Assembly (NCBI GenBank): GCA_947470105.1
Contig: CANISR010000001.1
Span: forward strand, 1 to 64,000
Source of the DNA: Fidelibacterota bacterium
GTDB taxonomy: Bacteria > Pseudomonadota > Alphaproteobacteria > Rhodospirillales > Rhodospirillaceae
DNA length: 64,000 nt
Reading direction: 5' to 3'
The position numbers and the translations under genes are program-made. The notes below the pieces were generated by a model. It worked only from the letters and a program-made list of their open reading frames with translations. It searched no databases and was not told where the DNA came from. Positions 9,373-16,850 of this stretch are shown here, piece after piece (position 1 is the first letter of the stretch; every line of letters starts with the position of its first letter).

Positions 9373-9624
9373 ATGAAACGCACAGCTTCACTTACCGCCG
9401 TCGCTATGGTTCTCGTCGCCCTCGCGGGCTGCGGCTATAGCCGTGGCGATCGCGCCCTCAGCGGCGCGGCGATTGGCGCCGGCGCGGGCGCTCTCATCGG
9501 TGGCGACGTGACCGGCGCCATTGTCGGCGGCGCCGTCGGCGCCGGCGTCGGCGCGGCTACGGCCCCGGAAAATCGTGATGACCGTTATTACCGCGAACGC
9601 GACCGTCGCCGTTATCCGAACTAA
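9373..9624 (+). CDS. small glycine-zipper lipoprotein
   Basis: The product has 83 residues. The ATG at 9373 has an AGGAGG site eight bases upstream; the extended reading frame from 9232 has no ribosome site. The signal ends in the lipobox ALAGC (Cys18), so the mature protein is a lipoprotein. It carries two alternating Gly/Ala stretches (AAIGAGAGALIGGDVTG and AIVGGAVGAGVGAA), a glycine zipper of the kind that inserts into membranes, and a charged Arg/Asp/Tyr tail. Similar proteins are abundant outer-membrane lipoproteins of unclear function. A strong intrinsic terminator follows. Confidence 0.75.
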   Translation: MKRTASLTAVAMVLVALAGCGYSRGDRALSGAAIGAGAGALIGGDVTGAIVGGAVGAGVGAATAPENRDDRYYRERDRRRYPN

Positions 9625-9651
9625 GCGGCCCCACTAGCCTTACCAAAGCTG

Positions 9652-9708
9652 CCCCGGGAACTCATGACGGCTCGTTCGCGAGCCGCATGGGTCCCGGGGT
9701 TTTATTTT
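9652..9708 (+). terminator. stacked-hairpin intrinsic terminator after the glycine-zipper lipoprotein gene
   Basis: The lower stem pairs CCCCGGG (9652-9658) with CCCGGGG (9693-9699). A middle stem pairs ACTCATG (9660-9666) with CATGGGT (9686-9692, one G-U). An upper stem pairs CGGCTCG with CGAGCCG around a TTCG tetraloop (9675-9678). TTTTATTTT follows directly, in the plus direction. Confidence 0.88.
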
Positions 9709-9713
9709 GCGGC

Positions 9714-10295
9714 TTATTTTGCCGTGGGGACGGGCTTTTCCGGATACGTCCAGAAGTAGCTCATGACGTATTTGGTTTCCGACGTGGGCGTCACGCCGCG
9801 GTGGAAATGCGTCCAGTAGGGCGGGAAGAGCACGATCTTTCCGGCCTCCGGCTTGATCAGCTTGCCGTCCGAGAATTCCGTGTGGCCGCCGATGTTGATG
9901 GTGCGCAGGTACAGGATCCCGGCCACCACCCGTTCCCAGGCGCTGCGGATATTGTCGTAGTGCCAGTCGAAGCCCTGGCCCGGGTCCACGCGCTCCACCA
10001 GCGGCAGCGTACAATCGAGGCCTTCGTATTCCACCAGGTTGGCGAGGCCGGGATGGGAGGCCATATAGGTTTCCATGGTCGAGCGCAGGGCCGGGACCAC
10101 CGCCATGAACGCAGCTTCCCATTCGGGCGACTTGCGGTTCACCCAGGCCTGGGTGCCGGAGCGGAACTCATGGGCCATGTGCTTGCCGTCGAGGACCACG
10201 GCGCTGGCTTTGCGCCCGGGGTCGCGCTCGAAGCAGGCGATGATCTGTTCACACAGCGCCGGCGCAACGGCGCCGGGATATTCCTGGATCAGCAT
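9714..10295 (-). CDS. prolyl-4-hydroxylase-type 2-oxoglutarate/Fe(II) dioxygenase
   Basis: The 193-residue protein fits the 2OG-Fe(II) oxygenase superfamily. The iron triad appears as His112 and Asp114 in FDWHYDN, and a distal histidine in WTHFHRGV (His163 or His165). Lys175 in TSETKYVMSYFW sits about ten residues after the distal histidine, where prolyl-4-hydroxylases place the lysine that binds 2-oxoglutarate. The substrate is unknown; candidates are protein side chains or small molecules. It starts four bases after the stop of the HIT gene, so the two form an operon. Confidence 0.75.
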   Translation of the reverse strand: MLIQEYPGAVAPALCEQIIACFERDPGRKASAVVLDGKHMAHEFRSGTQAWVNRKSPEWEAAFMAVVPALRSTMETYMASHPGLANLVEYEGLDCTLPLVERVDPGQGFDWHYDNIRSAWERVVAGILYLRTINIGGHTEFSDGKLIKPEAGKIVLFPPYWTHFHRGVTPTSETKYVMSYFWTYPEKPVPTAK

Positions 10296-10299
10296 GTTT

Positions 10300-10671
10300 T
10301 CAGTTTCGGGTCAGCATGGAGCCCAAGGGCCGGCCGCCGAACACATGCACATGCAGATGCGGCACCTCCTGACCGCCGTTGATCCCGGTATTGGCCAGGA
10401 CGCGGAAGCCGTCGTCCTCCACCCCCTTCAAGGCCGCCACCTTACCGATGGCGCGCACGAAGGCCGCGATCTCATCGTCGCCGGCCCGGGCGGCGAAATC
10501 CCGCATGGAGACGTACTTACCCTTGGGAATCACAAGGGTATGGACCGGCGCCTGGGGGTGGATGTCCTCGAACGCCAGGGTATGGGCGTCCTCGTAGACC
10601 TTCTTGCATGGGATCTCGCCGCGGAGAATGCGGGCGAAGATATTGGTATCGTCATAGGCCGGACCGGACAT
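10300..10671 (-). CDS. HIT family (histidine triad) nucleotide hydrolase
   Basis: The ATG at 10671 (MSGPAYDDTNIFARILRGEI) has an AGGGGG site about eleven bases upstream; an ATG at 10713 would add 14 residues not typical of the family. The 123-residue product is the usual HIT length. The triad is His105, His107 and His109 in VPHLHVHVFGG. HINT-type enzymes hydrolyse AMP-linked phosphoramidates and bind purine nucleotides. It is followed four bases later by the dioxygenase gene. Confidence 0.9.
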   Translation of the reverse strand: MSGPAYDDTNIFARILRGEIPCKKVYEDAHTLAFEDIHPQAPVHTLVIPKGKYVSMRDFAARAGDDEIAAFVRAIGKVAALKGVEDDGFRVLANTGINGGQEVPHLHVHVFGGRPLGSMLTRN

Positions 10672-11103
10672 CAGCAGATTTCCCCCTGTTATTTTGGCTT
10701 TGAAAGCCTGCATTCAGAATCACTTACCCATCGCCCGGGCCGTCGCCTGTTGGAATTGAGCTGGATCAAATCCTTGGCTTCCCACCCGGCGTATTCTCCG
10801 CTTCGCTGCACGATCATATCGTTCCGCTGCGCGGCACGCGGCGCCGCAATTGTCGGGCGCGCTTGCTGCGGCCAGCTTCGATTGCGGCGACAATGAGTTG
10901 CGCAATTATCTCGTGTAGATCGGCCTTTCTTGCATCACTAAGCTGTTAGATTAAGCTTCGTGAAGAGACAGAACGGGTATTTTGGACTAGACTCCCCGTA
11001 GATGTTGCCCCTGACGAAACCGAGACCCGCAACATAGATTCACTACAGCGATAAATTACAACAACACATAGAAAAATGGGTAATCGAGTTGACAGTCGTA
11101 TCA
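10672..11103. other. gene-free stretch between the HIT and XRE regulator genes
   Basis: About 430 bases carry the divergent promoters of the HIT operon (minus) and the XRE regulator (plus). I see no convincing coding frame. The part from 10905 to 11090 is markedly richer in A and T than its surroundings, and GANTC sites lie at about 10715, 10988 and 11036. No confident -35/-10 pair or operator could be assigned. Confidence 0.5.
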
Positions 11104-11562
11104 ATGAAAGCCCGCGGTAGAGGCCGTCAGCCGGGTACGCGCGGCGGTGGCCCGGATCCGATCGACATCCATGTCGGCAAGCGGATCAAGCTGCGGCGGA
11201 CCTTGCTCCACATCAGTCAGGAGCAACTGGCCGGCGATATCGGCGTAACCTTCCAGCAGGTGCAGAAATACGAGAGCGGGCATAATCGCGTGAGCGCTAG
11301 CCGCCTGTTCGACATCTCGCGCGTGCTGAACTGCCCCATCGCTTACTTCTTCGAGGACATCGGACCGGAAACCACCGGCGACCGCACCACGCCCGCCGCA
11401 CGCAGCGGCGAAGCGGCGGCCGAAGAGGCGCTCTCGCCCGATGCCGACCCGATGCAGCGCACCGAGACGCTGGAGCTCGTCCGAGCCTACTGGCGCCTCC
11501 ACAATGCGGACCTGCGCCGCAATGTGCTCGAGCTTCTGGGAAATATCTCCAAGCGCGAGTAG
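11104..11562 (+). CDS. XRE family helix-turn-helix transcriptional regulator
   Basis: This cytoplasmic DNA-binding protein has a Cro/C1-type HTH at about residues 20-80: IHVGKRIKLRRTLLHISQEQ, then DIGVTFQQVQKYESGHNRVSASRLFDISRVL. The HTH lies after a short basic leader and before a roughly 70-residue acidic C-terminus ending LVRAYWRLHNADLRRNVLELL. This arrangement is widespread in alphaproteobacteria, where many genomes have several paralogues; targets are not deducible. A TTG at 11089 would add five residues and is an alternative start. A bidirectional terminator separates it from cenR. Confidence 0.85.
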   Translation: MKARGRGRQPGTRGGGPDPIDIHVGKRIKLRRTLLHISQEQLAGDIGVTFQQVQKYESGHNRVSASRLFDISRVLNCPIAYFFEDIGPETTGDRTTPAARSGEAAAEEALSPDADPMQRTETLELVRAYWRLHNADLRRNVLELLGNISKRE

Positions 11563-11582
11563 TGCACTAAATACGCCAACGC

Positions 11583-11620
11583 AAAACGCCGCCCCGGGAA
11601 ACCAGGGCGGCGTTTTTGTT
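11583..11620. terminator. bidirectional intrinsic terminator between the XRE regulator and cenR
   Basis: AAACGCCGCCC (11584-11594) pairs perfectly with GGGCGGCGTTT (11605-11615) over a ten-base loop. The plus direction continues TTTGTTT. The minus direction continues TTTTGC after the stem, so it can end both converging transcripts. Confidence 0.92.
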
Positions 11621-11644
11621 TGGGGCGCTCTATTTTAAGAAGCG

Positions 11645-12343
11645 TTAGGCGCTCAGTCTGTAACCACCAGGCTCGGTGATCAGCAGGCGCACCTGGGCGG
11701 GGTCGGCTTCGATCTTCTGGCGCAGGCGGTAGATGTGAGTCTCCAGCGTGTGCGTTGTGACGCCGGCGTTGTAGCCCCACACTTCGCCCAGCAGGGTTTC
11801 GCGCGACACCGTCTTGTTGCCGACGCGGTAGAGGTATTTGAGGATGGCGGCTTCTTTTTCCGTCAGGCGGATTTTGCGCTGGCCGTCGCCCTGCATGAGC
11901 ATCTTGGCCGCCGGCTGGAATTTGTAAGGCCCAATGGCGAAGATGGCGTCGTCAGACTGGTCGTGTTGGCGCAAGTGGGCGCGCACGCGGGCCAGCAGCA
12001 CCGCCATGCGGAACGGCTTGGTCACGTAGTCGTTGGCGCCGGCATTGAGGCCGGTGATGGTGTCGTCGTCGGAATCCGCCGCCGTCAGCATGATGATCGG
12101 CGAGCGCACGCCCTGGGCCCGCATCTGTTTGCAGACGTCGCGGCCGTCCATATCGGGCAGGCCGATATCCAGCAGAATGATGTCGAACACCTTGGCCTTC
12201 GACATGGACAAGGCCGACAGTCCGTCGCTGGCTTCCTCGATGACCTGGAACTCGCCCTGGGCCACCAATTGCTCGGCCAGCGCCCGGCGCAGGAGTTCGT
12301 CGTCGTCTACGATCAACAGAGTGCGGGTCGATGACACCGTCAT
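11645..12343 (-). CDS. cenR: OmpR-family response regulator, CenR-like
   Basis: The 232-residue regulator has an N-terminal receiver domain with the acidic pocket in IVDDDE, the phosphoacceptor Asp in IILLDIGLPDMDG, the Thr in IIMLTAAD and the Lys in YVTKPFR. A C-terminal OmpR winged helix ends with TTHTLETHIYRLRQKIE. The segments FRMAVLLARVRAHLRQHDQS and KYLYRVGNKTVSRETLLGEVWGYN closely resemble CenR, the essential alphaproteobacterial cell-envelope regulator paired with the kinase CenK. No kinase gene is adjacent. It is transcribed alone, convergent with the XRE gene. Confidence 0.8.
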   Translation of the reverse strand: MTVSSTRTLLIVDDDELLRRALAEQLVAQGEFQVIEEASDGLSALSMSKAKVFDIILLDIGLPDMDGRDVCKQMRAQGVRSPIIMLTAADSDDDTITGLNAGANDYVTKPFRMAVLLARVRAHLRQHDQSDDAIFAIGPYKFQPAAKMLMQGDGQRKIRLTEKEAAILKYLYRVGNKTVSRETLLGEVWGYNAGVTTHTLETHIYRLRQKIEADPAQVRLLITEPGGYRLSA

Positions 12344-12509
12344 GCTCCTTATGAAATCCCCGGACTCCCAATGCGGGAACCGTGGCGGTATCGTGGTATA
12401 TTACTGGAAATTATGACGTATTTGAGGTCGATAGCAGAAGCTGACAGCTTCTAAATAAACTGGAGTAAGGCCCGTGGCGGCCTAAGACCCTCAGGGCTAT
12501 ATAAATCCC

Positions 12510-13652
12510 ATGTCCACGCCTGCAAGAGCGCCCCAGGATAATCCGGCCGCCGACGCCGAAAACCGCGCGCGGGAAACCGTCGAGCGCGCGGTGGCGGACC
12601 TGCGTCGCGGCAGCGCCGTGGTCATTGCCGCATCCGGGTCTCAGACTGCGGTCCTGGTGCGCGCTGCCGAAACCATCGCCGGCTGGCCACTGCCGTTATT
12701 TCAAGATTTGCTGGGTGTTGTATCTCTGGTGGTTACGGGACGGCGCGCTGCCGTGCTGGGCCTCAGCGAACCGTCGTCCCGTGCGGTGCAGTTGAATATC
12801 GCCGGCGAGGTTACACCCGCACGCCTGCGGCCCCTGATCGATCCGCAAGCTGACGCCGGTTCTATTCCACCCGCCGGAGTCACCGCGGCCACCGTCGCCG
12901 ACCACAGCCCGGCCGCAGCAGCCATCCGCCTGGCCAAGATCGCGCGCCTGTTGCCGGCGGTGATCATGACGCCCTTGGGCGATGATGGCCTGCAATGGGC
13001 GAAGGCCCATGACCGCGTCGTCGCCGGCGCGTCCGACATTGATCAATACGACAGCCGCACCGCCTGCGCCCTCAAGCCCATCAGCGAGGCACGCGTGCCG
13101 CTGGAAGGCGCGCGCGATGCCCGTGTCATCACCTTCCGCCCTGAAGATGGCGGCGCCGAACATATCGCCGTCATCGTCGGTGAACCCGATCCGGCGCACC
13201 CGGTCCTGGTGCGGCTGCATTCCGAATGCCTGACCGGCGATTTGCTGGGGTCCTTGCGCTGCGACTGCGGCGACCAATTGCGCGGCGCCATCGCAGCGCT
13301 GTCCAAACACGGCGCCGGAGTGCTGCTGTATCTGGCCCAGGAAGGGCGCGGCATCGGCCTGGTCAATAAACTGCGGGCTTACGGCCTGCAGGACCAAGGC
13401 TTCGACACGGTCGACGCCAACGAACAGTTGGGCTTCGACGACGACGAACGGGTCTATCAGCCGGCAGTGCGTATTCTGCGGTCGCTGGGTTTTGGCCGTG
13501 TCCGCCTGCTGACCAATAATCCGGCGAAAGTGGGCGCCCTGGTGCGCCACGGCATCGAGGTGATCGAGCGGGTGCCCCACAGCTTCCCGTCCAATGAGCA
13601 TAATTGGACCTATCTGCAGACCAAGGCCAAGCGGTCAGGTCACCTGCTGTAA
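12510..13652 (+). CDS. ribA: GTP cyclohydrolase II (RibA) with N-terminal extension
   Basis: RibA opens the imidazole ring of GTP, the first step of riboflavin synthesis. The catalytic domain occupies about residues 190-380: zinc ligands in HSECLTGDLLGSLRCDCGDQ, GTP-binding residues in LYLAQEGRGIGLVNKLRAYG, and RLLTNNPAKVGAL near the C-terminus. The first roughly 180 residues are a separate domain. It lies where DHBP synthase sits in RibBA fusions, but I do not see the acidic RibB active-site motif, so this looks like the alphaproteobacterial form with a degenerate N-terminal domain. No other rib gene or FMN riboswitch is visible nearby. Confidence 0.88.
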   Translation: MSTPARAPQDNPAADAENRARETVERAVADLRRGSAVVIAASGSQTAVLVRAAETIAGWPLPLFQDLLGVVSLVVTGRRAAVLGLSEPSSRAVQLNIAGEVTPARLRPLIDPQADAGSIPPAGVTAATVADHSPAAAAIRLAKIARLLPAVIMTPLGDDGLQWAKAHDRVVAGASDIDQYDSRTACALKPISEARVPLEGARDARVITFRPEDGGAEHIAVIVGEPDPAHPVLVRLHSECLTGDLLGSLRCDCGDQLRGAIAALSKHGAGVLLYLAQEGRGIGLVNKLRAYGLQDQGFDTVDANEQLGFDDDERVYQPAVRILRSLGFGRVRLLTNNPAKVGALVRHGIEVIERVPHSFPSNEHNWTYLQTKAKRSGHLL

Positions 13653-13686
13653 ACTGTTATTAACCCGGCTGCTGCACTGTGGCCCG

Positions 13687-13983
13687 ATGCCCATCGACCC
13701 CATTGTGCCGACCTTTTCCGGTCCCCCGGCCAAAGCGCCCCAGAAGAGCCTGAACGACGGCCGCTTCGGCGCACTGGTGAACCAGGAACTGAAAACCGGC
13801 CTTAAGCCCGGGCCCAAACTGACCCCTGAAACCGGCGACGGGTTCAAGTCCATGGCAAAACCCGAACACTACATCCCGCTCAACAAGAACATGATCGGCA
13901 CGCCGACGCCGCCGCTCACCGCCTCAACGGTCGAGGCCCTCGGCGCCACAACAAAGCATCCGCTCGGCGTGCAAAAACGCTAA
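13687..13983 (+). CDS. hypothetical 98-residue protein
   Basis: The ATG at 13687 follows ribA by 34 bases and the frame ends ten bases before the L,D-transpeptidase gene, so it probably belongs to the same transcript. The sequence is hydrophilic and rich in Pro, Lys and Thr (MPIDPIVPTFSGPPAKAPQK; GLKPGPKLTPETGDG), with no signal peptide or membrane segment, and looks largely unstructured. I do not recognise a family. Codon usage matches the neighbours, which supports coding. Confidence 0.5.
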   Translation: MPIDPIVPTFSGPPAKAPQKSLNDGRFGALVNQELKTGLKPGPKLTPETGDGFKSMAKPEHYIPLNKNMIGTPTPPLTASTVEALGATTKHPLGVQKR

Positions 13984-13993
13984 GCTCGGGGCC

Positions 13994-14515
13994 ATGGGCG
14001 TCGATCTCATCGTCGAAGGCTATGCCAATAATATCCACGGCGTCATACGCTGTGGAAAACTGGTGCTGCCGTGCAGCCTGGGCCGCACCGGCATCAGCAG
14101 CACCAAACACGAAGGCGACGGCGCTACGCCCATCGGCGCGTTCCCGCTACGTCGCTTGCTCTACCGCGCCGACCGGCTGGCCCAACCCGTCACCAAATTG
14201 CCGCTGAGCGTGATCGCGCGCGACGACGGCTGGTGCGATGACGCCAAAGACCCCGCCTATAATGAACAGATCAAGCTGCCCTATGGGCCGAGCCATGAAG
14301 AGTTGTGGCGCGAGGATCAGCTTTACGACCTCATCGTCATCATCGGCTACAACGACCAACCCGTCGTCGCCGGCGCAGGCAGCGCCATCTTCCTGCATAT
14401 CCGCTCGCCCGACGGCGGACCCACGGCAGGCTGCGTCGCCGTCGCGCGGGAACACCTGCTCGATGTGCTGAAGCAGGTCGACGCCGGCAGCAAGATCATC
14501 ATCAAGACAGCTTAG
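13994..14515 (+). CDS. YkuD-type L,D-transpeptidase catalytic-domain protein
   Basis: The 173-residue protein carries the YkuD signature near its C-terminus: IFLHIRSPDGGPTAGCVAV, with the catalytic cysteine in TAGC and the histidine in FLHI. The N-terminal half includes GRTGISSTKHEGDGATPIGAF, also typical (T-P-x-G). Family enzymes form 3-3 peptidoglycan cross-links or attach proteins to the wall. No signal peptide is evident from the ATG, so either a non-classical route or a cytoplasmic role must be considered; short DUF-type members like this are common in alphaproteobacteria. Its stop overlaps that of convergent yggS. Confidence 0.8.
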   Translation: MGVDLIVEGYANNIHGVIRCGKLVLPCSLGRTGISSTKHEGDGATPIGAFPLRRLLYRADRLAQPVTKLPLSVIARDDGWCDDAKDPAYNEQIKLPYGPSHEELWREDQLYDLIVIIGYNDQPVVAGAGSAIFLHIRSPDGGPTAGCVAVAREHLLDVLKQVDAGSKIIIKTA

Positions 14516-15186
14516 ATTTTAGCGCGCGTCCCGAAGATCGCGCTGCCGACGCGGATGTGGGTGGCCCCCAGGGCGACGGCGATCTCGAAATCATCGCTCA
14601 TGCCCATGCTGAGCTGAGCCAGGCCATTGCGCTTGGCGATCTCGCGCAGGAAGGCGAAATGCAGCGCCGGCTCTTCGTTGACCGGCGGGATGCACATGAG
14701 GCCCACCACCGGGATATCCCATTCACCGCAGCAGGCCGTGATGAAGGCATCTGCGTCCTTGGGATCGATGCCGGCCTTCTGTTCCTCGCGCCCTGTGTTC
14801 ACCTGAACAAAACACGGCAGGCGGCGGTTTTGCGCGCGCATCTCCGGGCCGAGTTTCTCCGCCAGGCGCGGGCGGTCGACGGTATGGATGATGTCGAACA
14901 ACGCCACCGCATCGCGGACCTTGTTGGTTTGCAGCGGGCCGATGAGGTGAAGGGTGGACGGGTGCGCGGCCTTCAAACCGGGCCATTTGTCTTCGGCTTC
15001 CTGCACGCGGTTTTCGCCGAAGTCGCGCTGTCCGGCGGCGATGGCGAGACCCGCGCGCGCCGCATCGTGAGTTTTGCTGACGGCGATGAGCGTAATGGAC
15101 TTCGGATCGCGCCCGCAGGACTTGGCGGCGGCCGTGATACGGGCGCGTACGTCAGCAAGCGCGGCGGCAATGGTAGTGTCGGGCAT
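14512..15186 (-). CDS. yggS: YggS family pyridoxal-phosphate homeostasis protein
   Basis: The protein binds pyridoxal phosphate without known catalysis and controls vitamin B6 and amino-acid pools. The ATG at 15186 gives 224 residues (MPDTTIAAALADVRARI); the frame extends to 15222 but those 12 residues are atypical. Landmarks are LIAVSKTH with the PLP lysine, FGENRVQEAEDKW, LHLIGPLQTNK, VQVNTGREEQKAG and LSMGMSDDFEIAVALGATHIRVG. It is divergent from the ThiE-like gene with a 56-base gap, and its stop overlaps the transpeptidase stop. Confidence 0.92.
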   Translation of the reverse strand: MPDTTIAAALADVRARITAAAKSCGRDPKSITLIAVSKTHDAARAGLAIAAGQRDFGENRVQEAEDKWPGLKAAHPSTLHLIGPLQTNKVRDAVALFDIIHTVDRPRLAEKLGPEMRAQNRRLPCFVQVNTGREEQKAGIDPKDADAFITACCGEWDIPVVGLMCIPPVNEEPALHFAFLREIAKRNGLAQLSMGMSDDFEIAVALGATHIRVGSAIFGTRAKI

Positions 15187-15242
15187 GCGGCCTGGATTAG
15201 CTTGCTTCCCGCGGCTTGGCAATTCGCGTGTACACTCAGTTC

Positions 15243-15803
15243 ATGGACTTCCCGACCATCTGGTTGATGACCGACACAACGCGCGCGCCTGATCCGCGGG
15301 CTGCGGTCGCGAAGCTTCCGCGCGGCGCGGCGGTGATCTTGCGTCACTACGATGCGCCGGCGCGCGCGGCCTTGGCTGCGGATCTTGCCGTTTTATGCCG
15401 CAGGCGCGGAATTGCGTTGCTGGTGGCCGGCGCCTGGCGCCTGGCGGCGGCGGTGGGAGCGCGGGGTCTGCACCTTCCCGAACATCTGGCCCACCGGGGA
15501 CCGGAGCCGGGCGCGCGCTTATGGCTCAAACATAAACGCCGGCTTTTGACCGCCGCCGCTCACGGCCCGCGCGGGGTTTTACGCGCAGGCGCGCTTCACG
15601 CTGACGCGGTGTTGCTGTCACCGCTGTTTCCGACAGCCAGTCATCCGCAGGGCAAAGTCCTGGGGCTCACCCGCGCAGCGATGATGGCCCGCGGCGCAGG
15701 GCTGCCGGTGATCGCTTTGGGTGGTGTCACGCCAAAGCATCGCGGTGCGCTCAAACAGCGCGGGTTTTCAGGAATCGCTGGAGTGGGATTTGGTCTGCGC
15801 TAG
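15243..15803 (+). CDS. thiamine phosphate synthase-like protein (ThiE/TenI family)
   Basis: ThiE couples the pyrimidine and thiazole halves of thiamine. The 186-residue frame starting at the ATG at 15243 shows the family's C-terminal landmarks LLSPLFPTASHPQGKVLG and VIALGGVTPKH. The N-terminal half is short, basic and alanine-rich, and I do not see the full set of pyrophosphate-binding residues expected in true ThiE. It may be a TenI-like or diverged member. No other thiamine gene is near and no TPP riboswitch is visible. Confidence 0.6.
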   Translation: MDFPTIWLMTDTTRAPDPRAAVAKLPRGAAVILRHYDAPARAALAADLAVLCRRRGIALLVAGAWRLAAAVGARGLHLPEHLAHRGPEPGARLWLKHKRRLLTAAAHGPRGVLRAGALHADAVLLSPLFPTASHPQGKVLGLTRAAMMARGAGLPVIALGGVTPKHRGALKQRGFSGIAGVGFGLR

Positions 15804-15819
15804 ATTCTTGGTTTGGGTC

Positions 15820-15863
15820 GCGGTTTGGCCGGCTGAACCGGCTTCCACTTCAGCCTAAACCGC
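15820..15863. terminator. nested inverted repeat between convergent genes (possible terminator)
   Basis: GCGGTTT (15820-15826) pairs with AAACCGC (15857-15863), enclosing a hairpin of GCCGG and CCGGC around CTGAA (15828-15842). It lies between the ThiE-like gene and the convergent beta-barrel gene. No T-tract follows on either side. Confidence 0.3.
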
Positions 15864-15865
15864 TC

Positions 15866-16603
15866 CTAGAAGCGCAGTTGAACGCCGACGCGGGCGCCGG
15901 TGCCTTGCGGGGCCTGGGCCCCTGCGGCGGGAGCCGGCGTGAAGAACGTGGTCGTGCGGCTATCACGCAGTCCGTAGAAGGCGTCCGCGTTCAGACGCAA
16001 GGACGAGCTGAGGCGGTAGATGCCGCCCAGGGTCCACTGCTGGCTGTCCATTTCGGTTTCGCCCGAGGAGAAATTGCCGGTCTGGGCGGTGAGGAAGGTC
16101 AGGCGGAAATCAAAGCCGCCGGAGGCAAAGCCCAGGCCCGCCTGCCAGCCCTGGGTACGCTGAAACGGACCGAGGGTCGGCGTGCCGGACAGACCGGCGC
16201 GCAGGTAAAAGCCGGCGTAGCCCAGCGAGCCGCCCATGTTCCAGGCGGTGGCCGGCGCCAGGGCGAACAGCGAGGGTCGCTCCGACACGTCGCCGAACAG
16301 GCCCACGGCGCCGCCCTGGATGGCGGTGCGGTATTCGCTGCTGAAATTGTAAGCGTCGGCGATGCCCAGGCCGGCGGAGCGGGCCGTCGGAAGGGACGAG
16401 CCGAGCAGGCTGTAAGCCGGGGTGATGCCGATGCTGAGGGCATCCATGGAGCTGACGAACAGGGACGACAGGGACGCCGCCGGCGCCGTTTCCACCGGAG
16501 CGGCCTTTATCTCGGCCGCCGCCACGGGCTGCGCCGCGAGCACAAGCATCGCCGCGGCAAGCGCCGGGAGGGTGGAAAGGATCTGTTTAATCGTCGGGCG
16601 CAT
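15866..16603 (-). CDS. predicted outer-membrane beta-barrel protein
   Basis: The 245-residue protein begins with a signal peptide (MRPTIKQILSTLPALAAAML, cleavage near AQPVAAAE). The rest has alternating hydrophobic and polar residues in short strands, such as GGSLGYAGFYLRAGLSG, WQAGLGFASGGFDFRLTFL and QQWTLGGIYRLSSSLRL. It ends in GARVGVQLRF; a terminal phenylalanine is the usual signal for outer-membrane insertion. I cannot name a family. It lies downstream of rimK on the same strand, separated by a possible terminator and a palindrome. Confidence 0.65.
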   Translation of the reverse strand: MRPTIKQILSTLPALAAAMLVLAAQPVAAAEIKAAPVETAPAASLSSLFVSSMDALSIGITPAYSLLGSSLPTARSAGLGIADAYNFSSEYRTAIQGGAVGLFGDVSERPSLFALAPATAWNMGGSLGYAGFYLRAGLSGTPTLGPFQRTQGWQAGLGFASGGFDFRLTFLTAQTGNFSSGETEMDSQQWTLGGIYRLSSSLRLNADAFYGLRDSRTTTFFTPAPAAGAQAPQGTGARVGVQLRF

Positions 16604-16751
16604 GTGCGCGGGCAGCTTTCGTCAGTCTCGTTATTCTCAAACTTGCACTCGAAGTTCGGGGAATCAATAAGCGCCGCCCCGATGGTTTTGGAATCGGCCC
16701 AATTGTGACATTAACCGCACAGTTCGGCTGGTTTCGGCCCCGAATTGTTGT

Positions 16752-16774
16752 AAAAAAGCCGAGCCTCTACGGCT
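16752..16774 (-). terminator. possible weak intrinsic terminator downstream of rimK
   Basis: Read on the minus strand, AGCCG and CGGCT form a five-base stem around an eight-base loop, followed by a run of T. The position, about 77 bases after the rimK stop, is plausible, but the stem is short. Confidence 0.4.
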
Positions 16775-16775
16775 A

Positions 16776-16791
16776 GTTACAAGGTTGTGAC
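16776..16791. promoter_or_regulatory. 16-bp palindrome GTTACAAGGTTGTGAC, possible operator
   Basis: This near-perfect inverted repeat lies about 170 bases upstream of the beta-barrel gene start. It matches 14 of 16 bases of the palindrome at 51478-51493. TTGTGAC half-sites lie at 16703-16709 and, inverted, at 17888-17894 upstream of rimK. Confidence 0.35.
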
Positions 16792-16850
16792 GGCCTCTCA
16801 AAGTTCTCGTTCCGCTGTTTGGCGACTCGACCGCCTGGATGGGGCGACCT

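Noticed and set aside
10720-10905. 61-codon minus-strand ORF between the HIT and XRE genes
   Set aside because: No ribosome site, basic/Ala-rich translation, and it sits in a promoter-like stretch.
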